Source: Diphasiastrum complanatum (taxonomy: Eukaryota > Streptophyta > Lycopodiopsida > Lycopodiales > Lycopodiaceae). Taken from it: a stretch of DNA of 64,000 nucleotides. The notes under the pieces were generated by a model. The model had not been told where the DNA came from. It saw only the letters and a program-made list of their open reading frames with translations, and did no database searches. The stretch spans positions 62,572,442 to 62,636,441 of the forward strand of contig CM055094.1 in the NCBI GenBank assembly GCA_029204225.1, in the 5' to 3' direction. Below, in pieces: positions 44,038 to 54,257 of the stretch (the stretch's first letter is position 1; the number at the start of each line of letters is the position of its first letter). A program made the position numbers and the translations under genes.

Positions 44038-45042
44038 TGTTATGGTTTAAGTTTGATCAATTTCACCATGTATTTTAGCGCCACGCAATTTTAATTTGCG
44101 TTGTATTCTCTCAAAGTTTAAGTAGGCCTATAAGTGGTACATGGTCATACCTGGGTCCAAAGTTTTAAGGCCCAAATAAACTTAGGCAAATTTTTTTAGT
44201 ACAAACTTGTGGAGGGCCTTCTTGTATGATGATGCCACTTGTCCACTGGAGTTTGGTAGACCCCCATGCATATGTGCATGGGGGAGAAAAAGTTAGTTTG
44301 CCACATATCCTAGTTTGCATGTGACATGCAAGATGCATGCATGACAAACTAGACACATGCAATTAGACATGCAAATTGCCACCTACCTTGGACACTTGGC
44401 AATAGCATGTAATGCATTGTACATACATCAATTCTTATAAATAGAACCTCCACGATTTGGAGGAGTGTGATTTTGGGATAATCTTCCATTCTTCATCACT
44501 TTGTTGTCTCTTCCATCTCAGATTGTGTAGTAGCTCGCAGTAGGATCTGATCAGATCATTTCTCTCATTCTTCTCTCATCAGATTTCGATGAGAACAGTT
44601 GCATACTGATTCTTGGAGGAGGGCGCTACTAGTCAGATCATTCCCACTTCGAATTCAGAGCAGATCAAAACCAAGACAACCATTTTTGGGAGGGTGCTGG
44701 TTCTGTTTTGTTCAATCATACATTTCTCTTTCATGTATTGTCAGATTTAGGTGAAATCAAAGGCATAAGTCATCTATTGCATAGGCTCTATTAACATAAG
44801 CAATTACAAGTCAATCTGGTTTTGATTTTTCCAGATTTAACGCTTTCAACTATAGTGGCCAGCAAGTAGACATATTCCTGTCCTTGATTCATCTGAAAGG
44901 CATAGATTGAACTAAGATCAAATCTATGAACCACAGCTTGCTGATTTTGATCTATTTTGAGTTGTAGAAGACCATCAAGGATTCCTAGATTGGGAAACCT
45001 CGATTTTACGATCCTTTTCTATCTGTATTGTTTCCTCTAACA
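44038..45042 (+). repeat. Copia LTR, complete (Cop-A 3' LTR)
   Basis: 1005 bp, TGTTATGG to CTCTAACA, with inverted ends TGTTA/TAACA. Its last ~210 bases match the truncated LTR at 53915-54127 in opposite orientation at about 97%. The following 5 bases (ACGGT) have no match to define a target duplication. Confidence 0.88.
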
Positions 45043-45574
45043 ACGGTGATAGAAGTACGTGGTGGTGCTAGTTGGAAGCCATTGCATTGGATAGTGAGCT
45101 TGCATTGAACGAACTATGTGTGAGACACGCGAGAGATAAAGAACGGGTCAGTATTCACACTTTGGAGACTCTTGGCAAGTGGTAATGTGATGTTTTGCGA
45201 GTTTTGCAGTTGCTAAGTCAATTCAAATCAAGTGATTGTAGCTGTGAAGTAGTGTATCAGGTTTGTCATCAATGAGATACACTTTAACTATCAGTTTGGA
45301 CAAGTCAAGTCAATTTTCCGTATCAGTATTGCATCAAAGATGCAGATTCTATTGATGGCAGGGTGCATGTCATTTAATTTGAACCATGGAAGATCTCACA
45401 GGTTGGAAGTGATATTGGCATGCACAATAGGTGAGGGACTTGATTGTGGCTTTGGAGTTCGCATCTTAGCGTATTCTCAAGGAATGGTTTAGAATCATTC
45501 ACAGGAGCAGCCTTGGAGCTTGTTAGGAGAATACAAGAAGGGGCACTACAGGGTAGATGCTCAGATCTTCGAGA
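45043..45574. other. Spacer between the two copia halves
   Basis: Non-coding sequence between the end of the plus-strand copia LTR and the integrase end of the minus-strand half. I recognise nothing in it. One edge of the presumed inversion should lie here or at 45043. Confidence 0.45.
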
Positions 45575-46763
45575 TCAATGATGACATTCTTCCTCACCTG
45601 CATGTTCAATGATTTCTTCTTCTTCTTCTTCGTCTAGAAGAGGTTCATGCATAATTGGAACAATAGGCTGCTTTTCTGGGGTAGCATCAAACAGTTTGAA
45701 AACATCATATCCTAGAATATCTGCTTCTTCCTTTTTATGGAATATAGGATCATCTATGAACTTTGATTCATCAAAGCGTACATCTCTAGAAAAATGAAAT
45801 TTCTTTGTAACTGGAATGTAAATCTTATAATAATTTGAGATTACATCATATCCAACTAGAATTCCTGGCATAGCAGTATTGTCTAGCTTATTGCGTTTAA
45901 CTTTAGGAACAAATAAATATGCTAGACATCCAAAAATTCTAACATGTGTTAACTTGGGCTTTTTCCCGGTCCAACATTCATAAGGAGTTTTCTCCTTATC
46001 TAGAGATTGTAAAGTACGATTCTGCAAGTAATTGGCAGTATTGACTGCTTCCGCCCAAAATTTCGCAGGTAATTTTGCATGAATCATCATGTAGCGTGCT
46101 GCCTCAACAAGAGTTCGATTCCGCCGTTCTGCAACACCATTGTGCTGAGGGGTGTACACAGCCGTAAACTGATGTAGAATGTTATTGCTGGTACAAAACT
46201 CTTGAAATTCTGTAGAAATATATTCACCACCACGATCTGAACGTAGTTGTCTGACTCTCTTTGAAGTCTTAGAGTGCACAAAACTGAGAAATTCTTTAAA
46301 TTTCAAAAGAACGTCACTTTTATTAGCAATAAAATAGATCATTGCTAATCGACTAAAATCGTCAATGAATGTGACAAAATAACCTGCACGTCTAATAGAG
46401 TTAACAGGCAAAGGTATCATTATCAAGAAACAGAACTTTGATGCCCACATCTGTCATGCGGGCTACTGACAACAAGTCCTTTTGCATGGTTGGTACATGC
46501 AATACATTTCGAAGAACTTTAGAACCTTCAATTGTGAGTAAATTCAAGCTTCCTATTCCTGAAACATCATGTTGACTACCATCTCCTAAAATGACATATC
46601 TCTGAGTGTAACTAGGAGAATAACTAGACAACATAGCTCTCTTAGAGATGATATGAGCAGTAGCTCCAGAATCTATCACAACTTCGGAAGTATTATCAGT
46701 AGAATTAAAACAATCTTCTACACAAACAAAAGCAGCAGCTAGAGTGTTTTCCTCTTTGCTTGA
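45575..46763 (-). pseudogene. Ty1/copia protease-integrase (Cop-A, left of Gyp-B)
   Basis: From 46763 the frame gives VIDSGATAHIISK (aspartic protease) and VLHVPTMQKDLLSVARM. Near 46400 it jumps to YFVTFIDDFSRLAMIYF, losing the integrase zinc finger and the first catalytic Asp region. The rest of the integrase is present with RSDRGGEYIS (second Asp), HNGVAERRNRTLVEAAR (Glu) and CWTGKKPKLTHVRIFG. It ends in an acidic run (EEEEEEIIE) near 45600. It is the continuation of the gag at 52994-53900, separated by Gyp-B. Confidence 0.9.
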
Positions 46764-47212
46764 AGTTACGAATAAAGCCACAGCTGATCTAAAGCTAAGC
46801 TATGAAAGCATCACATAAGCAAGACTTAAGCTATGAAAGCAGCACATAAGCAAGACTTAACCCTAGAAAGCAAGAAAGAGAGAGATTAAGGAGACTAAAG
46901 AGAGAGATCAATATCATCAGCTGAATGACAAATGACACAGTTTCCCTACTTATAGCCAAGAGGAAGCCCTAAAAGGAAGCTTCCAGTGGCTAGGGCCCAA
47001 CTGGGAGGGATAATAGTGCGCCCTCCAAGAAGGCCCCCACTCTCCACTAATATGTCCAAATGGCCTAATAATGAATAATAAGGCCAAAGGCCAACCATAT
47101 AGTCTGAATGTCACTAATGAATAAAAAAGGGCCCAAGGCCTGCTTATGCATAAAGTAAAGTAACTGTAAATGTAAATGGATGCGGCGAATGTAATGAGCC
47201 GAGTCCATAACT
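46764..47212 (-). repeat. 3' LTR of Gyp-B
   Basis: 449 bp after the purine tract GTTGGGGAG. Near its U5 end it has a 31-bp tandem duplication (GCTATGAAAGCA..CACATAAGCAAGACTTA) that the LTRs of Gyp-A and of 63752 have only once. Confidence 0.93.
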
Positions 47213-47258
47213 CTCCCCAACACAAAAAAAAGACCCAACTGCCGAAAAGATAACCAGA

Positions 47259-50111
47259 TCAAGTAGCAGCAAGCCCTGGTGCATCAACAACTAGAGTAAC
47301 ATCTGATGTAGAGGAATCAACAAGTGCAGCAAGAGCACGAGCCTGATCCGCAAGTAATGGTGTATGATAAAAGACATCAATAGGCTCCCATGTGGCCTCC
47401 TCAATAGGACGACCATCCCACTGGACCAAAAACTGAATTTGCCGGCAGCGTCGACTATAGTATAGACGGACGTGTAATATAGCAGCAGGTAAAAATGGAA
47501 ATAACTCTGGAGCAGTAGGAAACTCAGCATCACAAGGAGCGTCAGCCTCAATAGCAGCACGTAATAAACTGACATGGAATACATCACAGGCGCGTGTGGA
47601 AGCAGGAAGCTGTAAGCGATATGTAACTGGACTAAGAACCTCCACAATGCGATAAGGCCCATAATAACGTGGTGAAAGCTTCTCAGTAGAAGCATGGCCC
47701 TGGACAAAATGATGACGTGCAAACCGTAAGCGTAGATAAACCATATCTCCAAGCTGAAACTCAACATGGCGGCGGTGACGATCAACTGAGGTCTGATAAC
47801 GCTGCTAAACATGTTGTAAATGAGAACTGGCCCAGGTAATAAGCTCTCGAGCACCTGATAGAAAAGATGCAAGTTTAACAGGTGTATCCTCAGGACGAAG
47901 AGGAATGCCAGGTAAAAGAGGTGCATAGCCATGAGATAATAAAAATGGAGAGACACCTGTGCTGGTACTAACAGAGCTATTATAACTATACTCTGCTAAA
48001 CATAAATGCTGATCCCAATCCTTCCCTGAAGGAGTAACAAAATGGCATAAATAATCCTCAAGGATCCTGTTAAGGACCTCAGACTGCCCATCAGAAGTAG
48101 AATGATAAGCAGAGCCCATAAAAAGCTGAACATCCAAAATACGCATAAGCTCTGTCCAGAATATAGATGTAAACTTACTATCCCGATCAGAAAGGATAGT
48201 ACGAGGGAATCCATGCAGGCGGAAAATCTCTGATAGGAACAAACGTGCACACTGCTCTGCTGTGATAGTACTGCGAACTGGGATAAAATGTGCCTGTTTC
48301 GAGAACCTGTCAACTACCACCATACATGAATCGTGACCACGCTGGGTACGGGGAAGGCCAAGGATAAAGTCCATAGATATATCAGTCCACTGGCGATGAG
48401 GAATAGGCCAACTCTGGAGCAAACCAGCAGATTTAGCACGGGAGTACTTATTACGAAGACAGAAAGGGCAGGTACGAATAAGTACAGCAAGCTCAGATCG
48501 AAGAGAGGGCCAATAGAAATGGTCTTTGAGACGAGCATAAGACTTCTGAAAACCAAAGTGACCCCCAACAGGAGAGGAATGAGCATCCGACAACAACTGG
48601 GAACGGATACCCAAAGAACTAGGGATACAAAGAGAATCATAATGATAACGACGATTGTCAATAATGGAGTAAACCTGATGAGGACTGGACGAAACAGGTG
48701 GGGCAGAACTATAAACATCACGAAAATCAGAACATGTAAGGTATGCTGCAGGTAGAGCATCAAACCATGGAGGAATAGTAGAAATGAGTGTATTTAACAA
48801 AGCTGGAAGACGAGATAATGCATCAGCAGCAGTGTTAGCACGACCAAGACGATACAATATGGAGAAATTAAAAGTCTGTAAAAACTGCAACCAACGAAAT
48901 TGACGATCACTAAGGTCACGTTGAGAAAACAGATAACGTAAAGACTGGTGATCAGTAATAATGTCAAATGGGACTCGATACAGATAATGACGCCACTTCT
49001 TAAGAGCATAGATAATAGCAAGAAGCTCTTTCTCATGCACAGAATAACGTTGCTCATAAGAGCGAAGACGACGCGACTCATAAGCAATAATACATTGTGA
49101 CTGGCGAAGTAAAGCACCCAAACCAACATGACTAGCATCAGTCTCAACAAGAAACTTCTGATCAAACTGTGGTAAACACATAACGGCAGCATCAACAACA
49201 GCACGACGAAGAGTATCAAATGTTGTCTGACAATCAGGAGTCCAAAGAAAAGTACTAGACTTCTTCAAAAGTGCATGAAGAGGAGCTGCGATAGTGGCAA
49301 AATGAGGAACTGGACGACGAAGGTGAGTGGCTAACTCAAGAAACATACGAACATAATGAATATCAGTAGGTATAGGCCAATCCTGGATGGCCTGAACCTT
49401 ATGAGGGTCCAGACGAATGTGACCATTACAAATAAGAAAACCAAGAAACTCGATCTCAGAAACAGCAAAAGAACATTTAGACAACTTAGCAAATAACTGG
49501 TGGTGTACAAGTAACTGAAAGAGAGAGAAAAGATGTTGAACATGCGCAGCAAGAGACTGACTAAAAATAAGAATATCATCAAAATAAACCAAGACACAAT
49601 GACCAAGAAGCGGACGCAAGACGTTATTCATCACATTCTGGAACGTAGGAGGGCCATTAGTAGCACCAAAAGGAAGCACACGAAATTCATATAAACCAAG
49701 ATGAGTACGGAAAGCAGTCTTATGTTCGTCAAAAGGGTTGGAAAAGATTTTAGAGGTACCGAGCTGGTCAAAGAGGTCATCCATGTGTGGAATAGGGTAC
49801 TGATTACGAATAGTCAACTTATTTAAAGCACGGTAATCAATACAAAGGCGTTTGGTACCATCTTTCTTATTAATAAGGAGAACAAGAGCACCAAAAGGGC
49901 TGTGACTAGGAACAATGAGACCCTGATCTAACAAGGCAGTAATATGGAGCTCAAGCTCATCACGCTCAGATCGAGACATACGATAAGGGGGACAGGAGGG
50001 AGGAGCAGAACCAGGACGCAAATCAATATGATGATTCACGTCACGTAATGGTGGTAGCGTCGTAGGTTCTGAAAAGACAAAAGCATACTGATGTAATAAG
50101 TCAGAAATCAC
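47259..50111 (-). pseudogene. Gyp-B pol (RT without motif A, RNase H, integrase, chromodomain)
   Basis: RT starts FSEPTTLPPLRDVNHHIDL. At FSNPFDEHKTAF it lacks about 13 residues present in Gyp-A ([12 protein letters not shown] region), including the motif A catalytic Asp; the loss is in frame (near 49738). YFDD, RNase H (ETDASHVGLGALL), the integrase finger and the DDE core (SMDFILGLPRTQ, LSDRDSKF, DGQSEVLNR) are intact. TAG at 47805 replaces a CAG codon of Gyp-A. The rest encodes GPY (KLSPRYYGPYRIVEVL) and the chromodomain (VQFLVQWDGRP-type, EEATWEPID). Confidence 0.92.
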
Positions 50112-51836
50112 CTAAGGAACAGCTGTTGGTGTAGAAACTGGAGGAACTGGTACTGCCCACTGAACGCATAATAAGGCAGCACAATGAGCCTTTGCCAGGC
50201 TGCGAATAAACTGCTTCCCAGTAATCAACTGGAAATCTCCCTGAGAATCAATGCCCACAAGTGAGTGTGTAACTGCATCATGTACAAATGTCAATGTCTG
50301 CTGTGTCAAGTCCAGTGTAACGGCTCCAAGAGATGCAAACCAATCCGCACCAAGGATAACATCATAACGCTCCATAGGGATAATGTAAAGATCTGCCTGT
50401 CCAGAGAAATCTCCAATGCGGTATGGTAAACGCTGAAACATCTGAGAACTAGGAAAAGAATGAGAACTGGCAACCTCAACTGTGAGAGGCTGGGAAGCAG
50501 GAACAGGTGAAGCATGGATCCAACTAGTGATATAACTGCTAATAAAAGAATGAGTGCTACCAGTATCAACTAAAGCAATATACTCACGACCTGTAATACG
50601 CACACGTAACCTAATGGAGCGAGGACCAGTACGCCTTGTCCAAGTAGCATAGGGAAGCTGAGCATGGCAAGTAGCAGGAAGTAAATCAGGGGAAGGCTCA
50701 GAGGATAAGTCAGGCTCATCAGAAATATGAATGTAGATATCGGAATCATCTGGAGTAGTGCCCTCATGGTTAAAAAAAGCAGTAGTAGTAGGGAGAGGCT
50801 GGCGACAATCACGGGCAAGATGGTCAGGACGCTTCTGCTGAAGATTAGCGAACTCTGCAGACGTGTAACGTCGGACAAAAGCAGGTCTCGGAATTGGAGG
50901 ACGAGGAGGCGAAGGGGCAATGGAGAGAGCTGGAACAGAAGGGGCCGGTGTAGGGGTGAACATAGCGGGAAACGATGAAGCAGAAGGACGGGGTCGGGAG
51001 AAGCGGGAAGGAAGAGTGTCAGAGTACTTATGTTGTAAAGTACTGGCAAGAGACATCGCCTCAACAAGTGTGGTAGGGCGGAAGGAAGAAACATCATAAC
51101 GTAAAGCACCACAAAGCCCAGCAATGTAACGAGAAATAAGCTCAGTGGGCTGTAGATCTGTGAAAAGATAAGAAAGCTCCATAAACTGATCTGTATAAGA
51201 AGCAAGATCACTGGTCTGAGTGAGACTACGGAATGTATCACGTTGGCGGTCAAGCCACTGAGGATCAATCATAGCATGGCGGAGGTCACGGCGAAAAGTA
51301 TGCCATACATGGAGTCCTTCCCGATCAGGATCAACTCTATAAACTCGCCACCACGTGGCGGCACGTCCATCTAAATGTAAAGCAGCCAACTGGATCTTCT
51401 GAGGATCAGTCTTAGGGTAAATCTGAAAATATGTGTCAAGCTTAGCAAACCAATTCTCTAATAAGTTCCCGTCGGAGGAACCGGAATAGGTAGCAAGCTG
51501 TACCCTATCACGAAAGTCTCGAGCAAAGTGTGGCTCAGGAAGGGGGGGACGAGGAAAGAAACCAAGAGGTGGGTTAGATGGATTGAAAGGTCCACCACCA
51601 GGCTGACTAGTAGAAGATGGAAATCCAAATGGAGGGGGAGTCCCAAATGTAGGAAAAACAGGAGCTTTACCAGGACCATGAGGCTGTAAAGAATCAATCT
51701 GTGACTGCATAGTAGCAAAGCCGGTCATAACTGTAGCGAAGCGAAGAACGAGGCCAGAAAGGGTCTCATCCATGCGACGAAACTGATCGGATAAGATTTC
51801 CTAAGTAGTCTCACTTGGGGTGGGTGAATGTGCCAT
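50112..51836 (-). pseudogene. Gyp-B gag-protease
   Basis: ATG at 51836 (MAHSPTPSETT) is followed by TAG at 51801, then a long frame. The capsid part matches Gyp-A (LATYSGSSDGN, LDGRAATWW, TDLQPTELISRYIAGLCGAL). The zinc knuckle has lost its first C-x2-C pair (QQKRPDHLARDC). The protease has [12 protein letters not shown] and ILGADWFASLGA. The frame ends at TAG 50112, directly before the pol frame in the same phase. Because pol continues in phase, either a sense codon was lost or, less likely, readthrough was used. Confidence 0.9.
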
Positions 51837-52527
51837 AATGATAGTGGAAGGAATAGACGAAAACTTGAGGGAGCGGACTCTTGTTGTTACCCCAGATTAG
51901 CCTATTACAACCAATATTATCACAACTGAAAAAAAAAAAAAGGCAACAATGAACAATGGAGAAGTGGGAAACGAGGGCTGTGAAAATGCGCTGGACAGCC
52001 AGGGAAAAAATGTGAATTTGAAAGATTAAACGGAGTCAAAATTCCTAAAAATGTGGTGGAGAATGAGCGCGCGACAGCCTTTTGATAAGCTGTAAAAGAT
52101 GGCTGGAAATGGAGAAAAAAAATAGGCAAAAGTGACAAGTTGGGAGTGCTGAGGCAGCGATGTACAGGTTGAAGAATTTTGGCTGTTTGGAATAGCAAAT
52201 GATGTCGGAATTGGGTAGTTTTTGGATGAGGATGGGCGCTGGACAGTCAGGGAACTAACTGTGGAAGATGGATGCAAACTGGAAAAATATCAGACGATAG
52301 TGACAGGTCGGAAGGCAGGGACAGCGATGGAAAGGAAGAGGAGGAGCGCTGCGCAGCAAGGAAAAGAGGGGACAAAATAGGGGGAGCGCTGGGCAGGAAG
52401 GAGTGGAAGGAGCAGCGATGGAACAGGGCTGTCAAAGCGGCAATGGAGTTGTAGGAACAGCGATGGAGGAGCAAGGCAAGGCAGCAAAGAAAAAAAAAGA
52501 AAAATTCCAGATTGTGCTCAGAAAAGT
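51837..52527 (-). other. Untranslated leader of Gyp-B
   Basis: Between primer site and gag. It is purine-rich on the plus strand, with recurring GCGCTGG(A/G)CAG and CAGCGATGGA words (for example 51980, 52230, 52390, 52418). There is no gene. Confidence 0.5.
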
Positions 52528-52539
52528 GCTCTGATACCA

Positions 52540-52988
52540 AGTTACGAATAAAGCCACAGCTGATCTAAAGCTAAGCTATGAAAGCATCACATAAGCAAGA
52601 CTTAAGCTATGAAAGCAGCACATAAGCAAGACTTAGCCCTAGAAAGCAGGAAAGAGAGAGATTAAGGAGACTAAAGAGAGAGATCAATATCATCAGCTGA
52701 ATGACAAATGACACAGTTTCCCTACTTATAGCCAAGAGGAAGCCCTAAAAGGAAGCTTCCAGTGGCTAGGGCCCAACTGGGAGGGATAGTAGTGCGCCCT
52801 CCAAGAAGGCCCCCACTCTCCAGTAATATGTCCAAATGGCCTAATAATGAATAATAAGGCCAAAGGCCAACCATATAGTCTGAATGTCACTAATGAATAA
52901 AAAAGGGCCCAAGGCCTGCTTATGCATAAAGTAAAGTAACTGTAAATGTAAATGGACGCGGCGAATGTAATGAGCCGAGTCCATAACT
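52540..52988 (-). repeat. 5' LTR of Gyp-B
   Basis: 449 bp, about 99% identical to the 3' LTR and with the same 31-bp duplication. The primer site (52539-52528 on the minus strand, TGGTATCAGAGC) abuts it directly. Confidence 0.93.
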
Positions 52989-52993
52989 CTTGA

Positions 52994-53900
52994 GTTAGAA
53001 GAAGGTTGTTCCTCTTGACAAACATTGGCTTTACTATTGTTAGGCCCAGAATAGCATTTGAAAGATGAATGACCAGTTTTGCCACAATGTCTACAAGCTA
53101 CTCTGGGATTAGCCCAACATTTATCGAGAGTATGTCCTGGCTTTTTACAATAGTTGCAAAAAGATTTCTTTGACTTCGGCTCAGATGATTCCACTTTGGA
53201 ATCTTTATTGTTTGGGTCTTGCATGCTAGTAGCTTGAAACTGGTTTCCGCGTCCTTTTGCCTTGCCCTTTCCTTTCTTCGCATATAAACCTTTGGCTCCT
53301 CCTTGAGAAGGTGAACTTCCTTGCCGCAGGAGATACTCCTCTCGAAGGCTTTGAATGGCCTCTTCAAATGATTTACCTGTAAGAACAGGTTGCATGTAGA
53401 TGTAGGAGGGTGGTAGTGCTCGCAACAAGTACGTAAGTTTCTCCTCCTTGGGAGTTATTCTACCTGCACTTTGTAGAGCACTAAACAAAGATTGTAACTT
53501 GAAAAGAAAAGTATCACAATCTGAAATTCCATCCCACTTTAAACTAGTAAGTTGCTCAAACAGATATAAGATTTGAGTTTGTGATTTTGACTCAAATCTT
53601 CGAGCAAGTTCATCCCACATCTCCTTTGCTGTAGCAGAATCGGCAACAGTGAGAAAGATATCTTCTGAAACGGTTTGGGAAATAATTACTTTAGCTTTAG
53701 AATCTGCATGCAACCAGGCGTGAAGATCTTTTAAATCTTCTTCATAATACATTAGGTACATGCGGTTTGGGAATGATCCCATCCACATAAGGCCACAACT
53801 TCTCAGCTTGCAGAATCAGTCGAGTCTCTGATCTCCATGCAGGGTAGTTGGATCCATCTAGGATCATTGTCCTTGCTTGAAAAGTAGAAGTAAAAGCCAT
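52994..53900 (-). pseudogene. Ty1/copia gag (Cop-A, right of Gyp-B)
   Basis: ATG at 53900 (MAFTSTFQARTMILDGSNY, then AWRSETRLILQ), the start expected of copia gag. A frameshift occurs near 53770. The frame then runs to the Gyp-B insertion with TAKEMWDELARRFESKS, FEQLTSLKWDG and two zinc knuckles, CNYCKKPGHTLDKC and CRHCGKTGHSSFKC. A basic linker (KKGKGKAKGRGN) precedes them. It continues into the protease at 46763, as the residues on either side of the CTTGA duplication join in frame. Confidence 0.9.
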
Positions 53901-53901
53901 A

Positions 53902-53913
53902 GCTCTGATACCA
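53902..53913 (-). other. Primer binding site of Cop-A
   Basis: The minus strand TGGTATCAGAGC, complementary to the 3' end of initiator tRNA-Met, lies one base from the LTR end (CTCTAACA). Confidence 0.9.
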
Positions 53914-53914
53914 C

Positions 53915-54127
53915 TGTTAGAGGAAACAATACACATAGAAAAGGATCGTAACATCGAGGTTTACCAATCTAGGAATCCTCGATGGTCTTCTACAACTCAA
54001 AATGGATCAAAATCAGCAAGCTGTGGTTCATAGATTTGATCTTAGTTCAATCTATGCCTTTCAGATGAATCAAGGACAGGAATATGTCTACTTGCTGGCC
54101 ACTATATTGAAAGCGTTAAATCTGGCA
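53915..54127 (-). repeat. Copia 5' LTR, outer part lost (Cop-A)
   Basis: The last 213 bases of the 1005-bp LTR (compare 44833-45042), about 97% identical. The outer ~790 bases are missing; at 54127/54128 it meets the truncated Gyp-C LTR, so a deletion seems to have removed the edges of both elements. Confidence 0.88.
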
Positions 54128-54257
54128 GGAATCAATGAAGCATAAAAGACAGCAATAGACTAAAGCCCTACAAGCAATAGACAAGACAATAGGTTCTCCC
54201 ACGAAGAGCCCAAGCAATACCAATCAATAATCTGAAAAATGAGTGTACAAATGCCCC
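54128..54257 (-). repeat. Gyp-C 3' LTR remnant
   Basis: Matches the U5-side 130 bases of the 5' LTR (56978-57106), including GAATCAATGAAGCATAAAAG. It lacks the terminal ~27 bases and everything upstream of GGGGC. Confidence 0.88.

Larger units (their letters stand above)
46764..52988 (-). mobile_element. Chromovirus Gyp-B, complete with both LTRs
   Basis: Length 6225 bp. The LTRs are 449 bp each (46764-47212 and 52540-52988) with about five differences. A perfect target duplication CTTGA flanks it (46759-46763 and 52989-52993). It lies in the copia element between gag and protease, in the same orientation. The LTR ends are AGTTATG...CGTAACT on the element strand. Coding lesions: TAG at 51801, a lost half zinc knuckle near 50845, TAG at 50112, loss of RT motif A near 49738, and TAG at 47805. 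Confidence 0.95.

Noticed and set aside
47291-49606. Hydrophobic minus-strand frames
   Set aside because: They are shadow frames of Gyp-B pol, which explains the same bases with clear RT, RNase H and integrase motifs.
50112-50114. Programmed stop readthrough between Gyp-B gag and pol
   Set aside because: The in-phase TAG could suggest it, but Gyp-B has other TAGs that replace CAG codons, and no readthrough context or structure was identified. Random decay is simpler.
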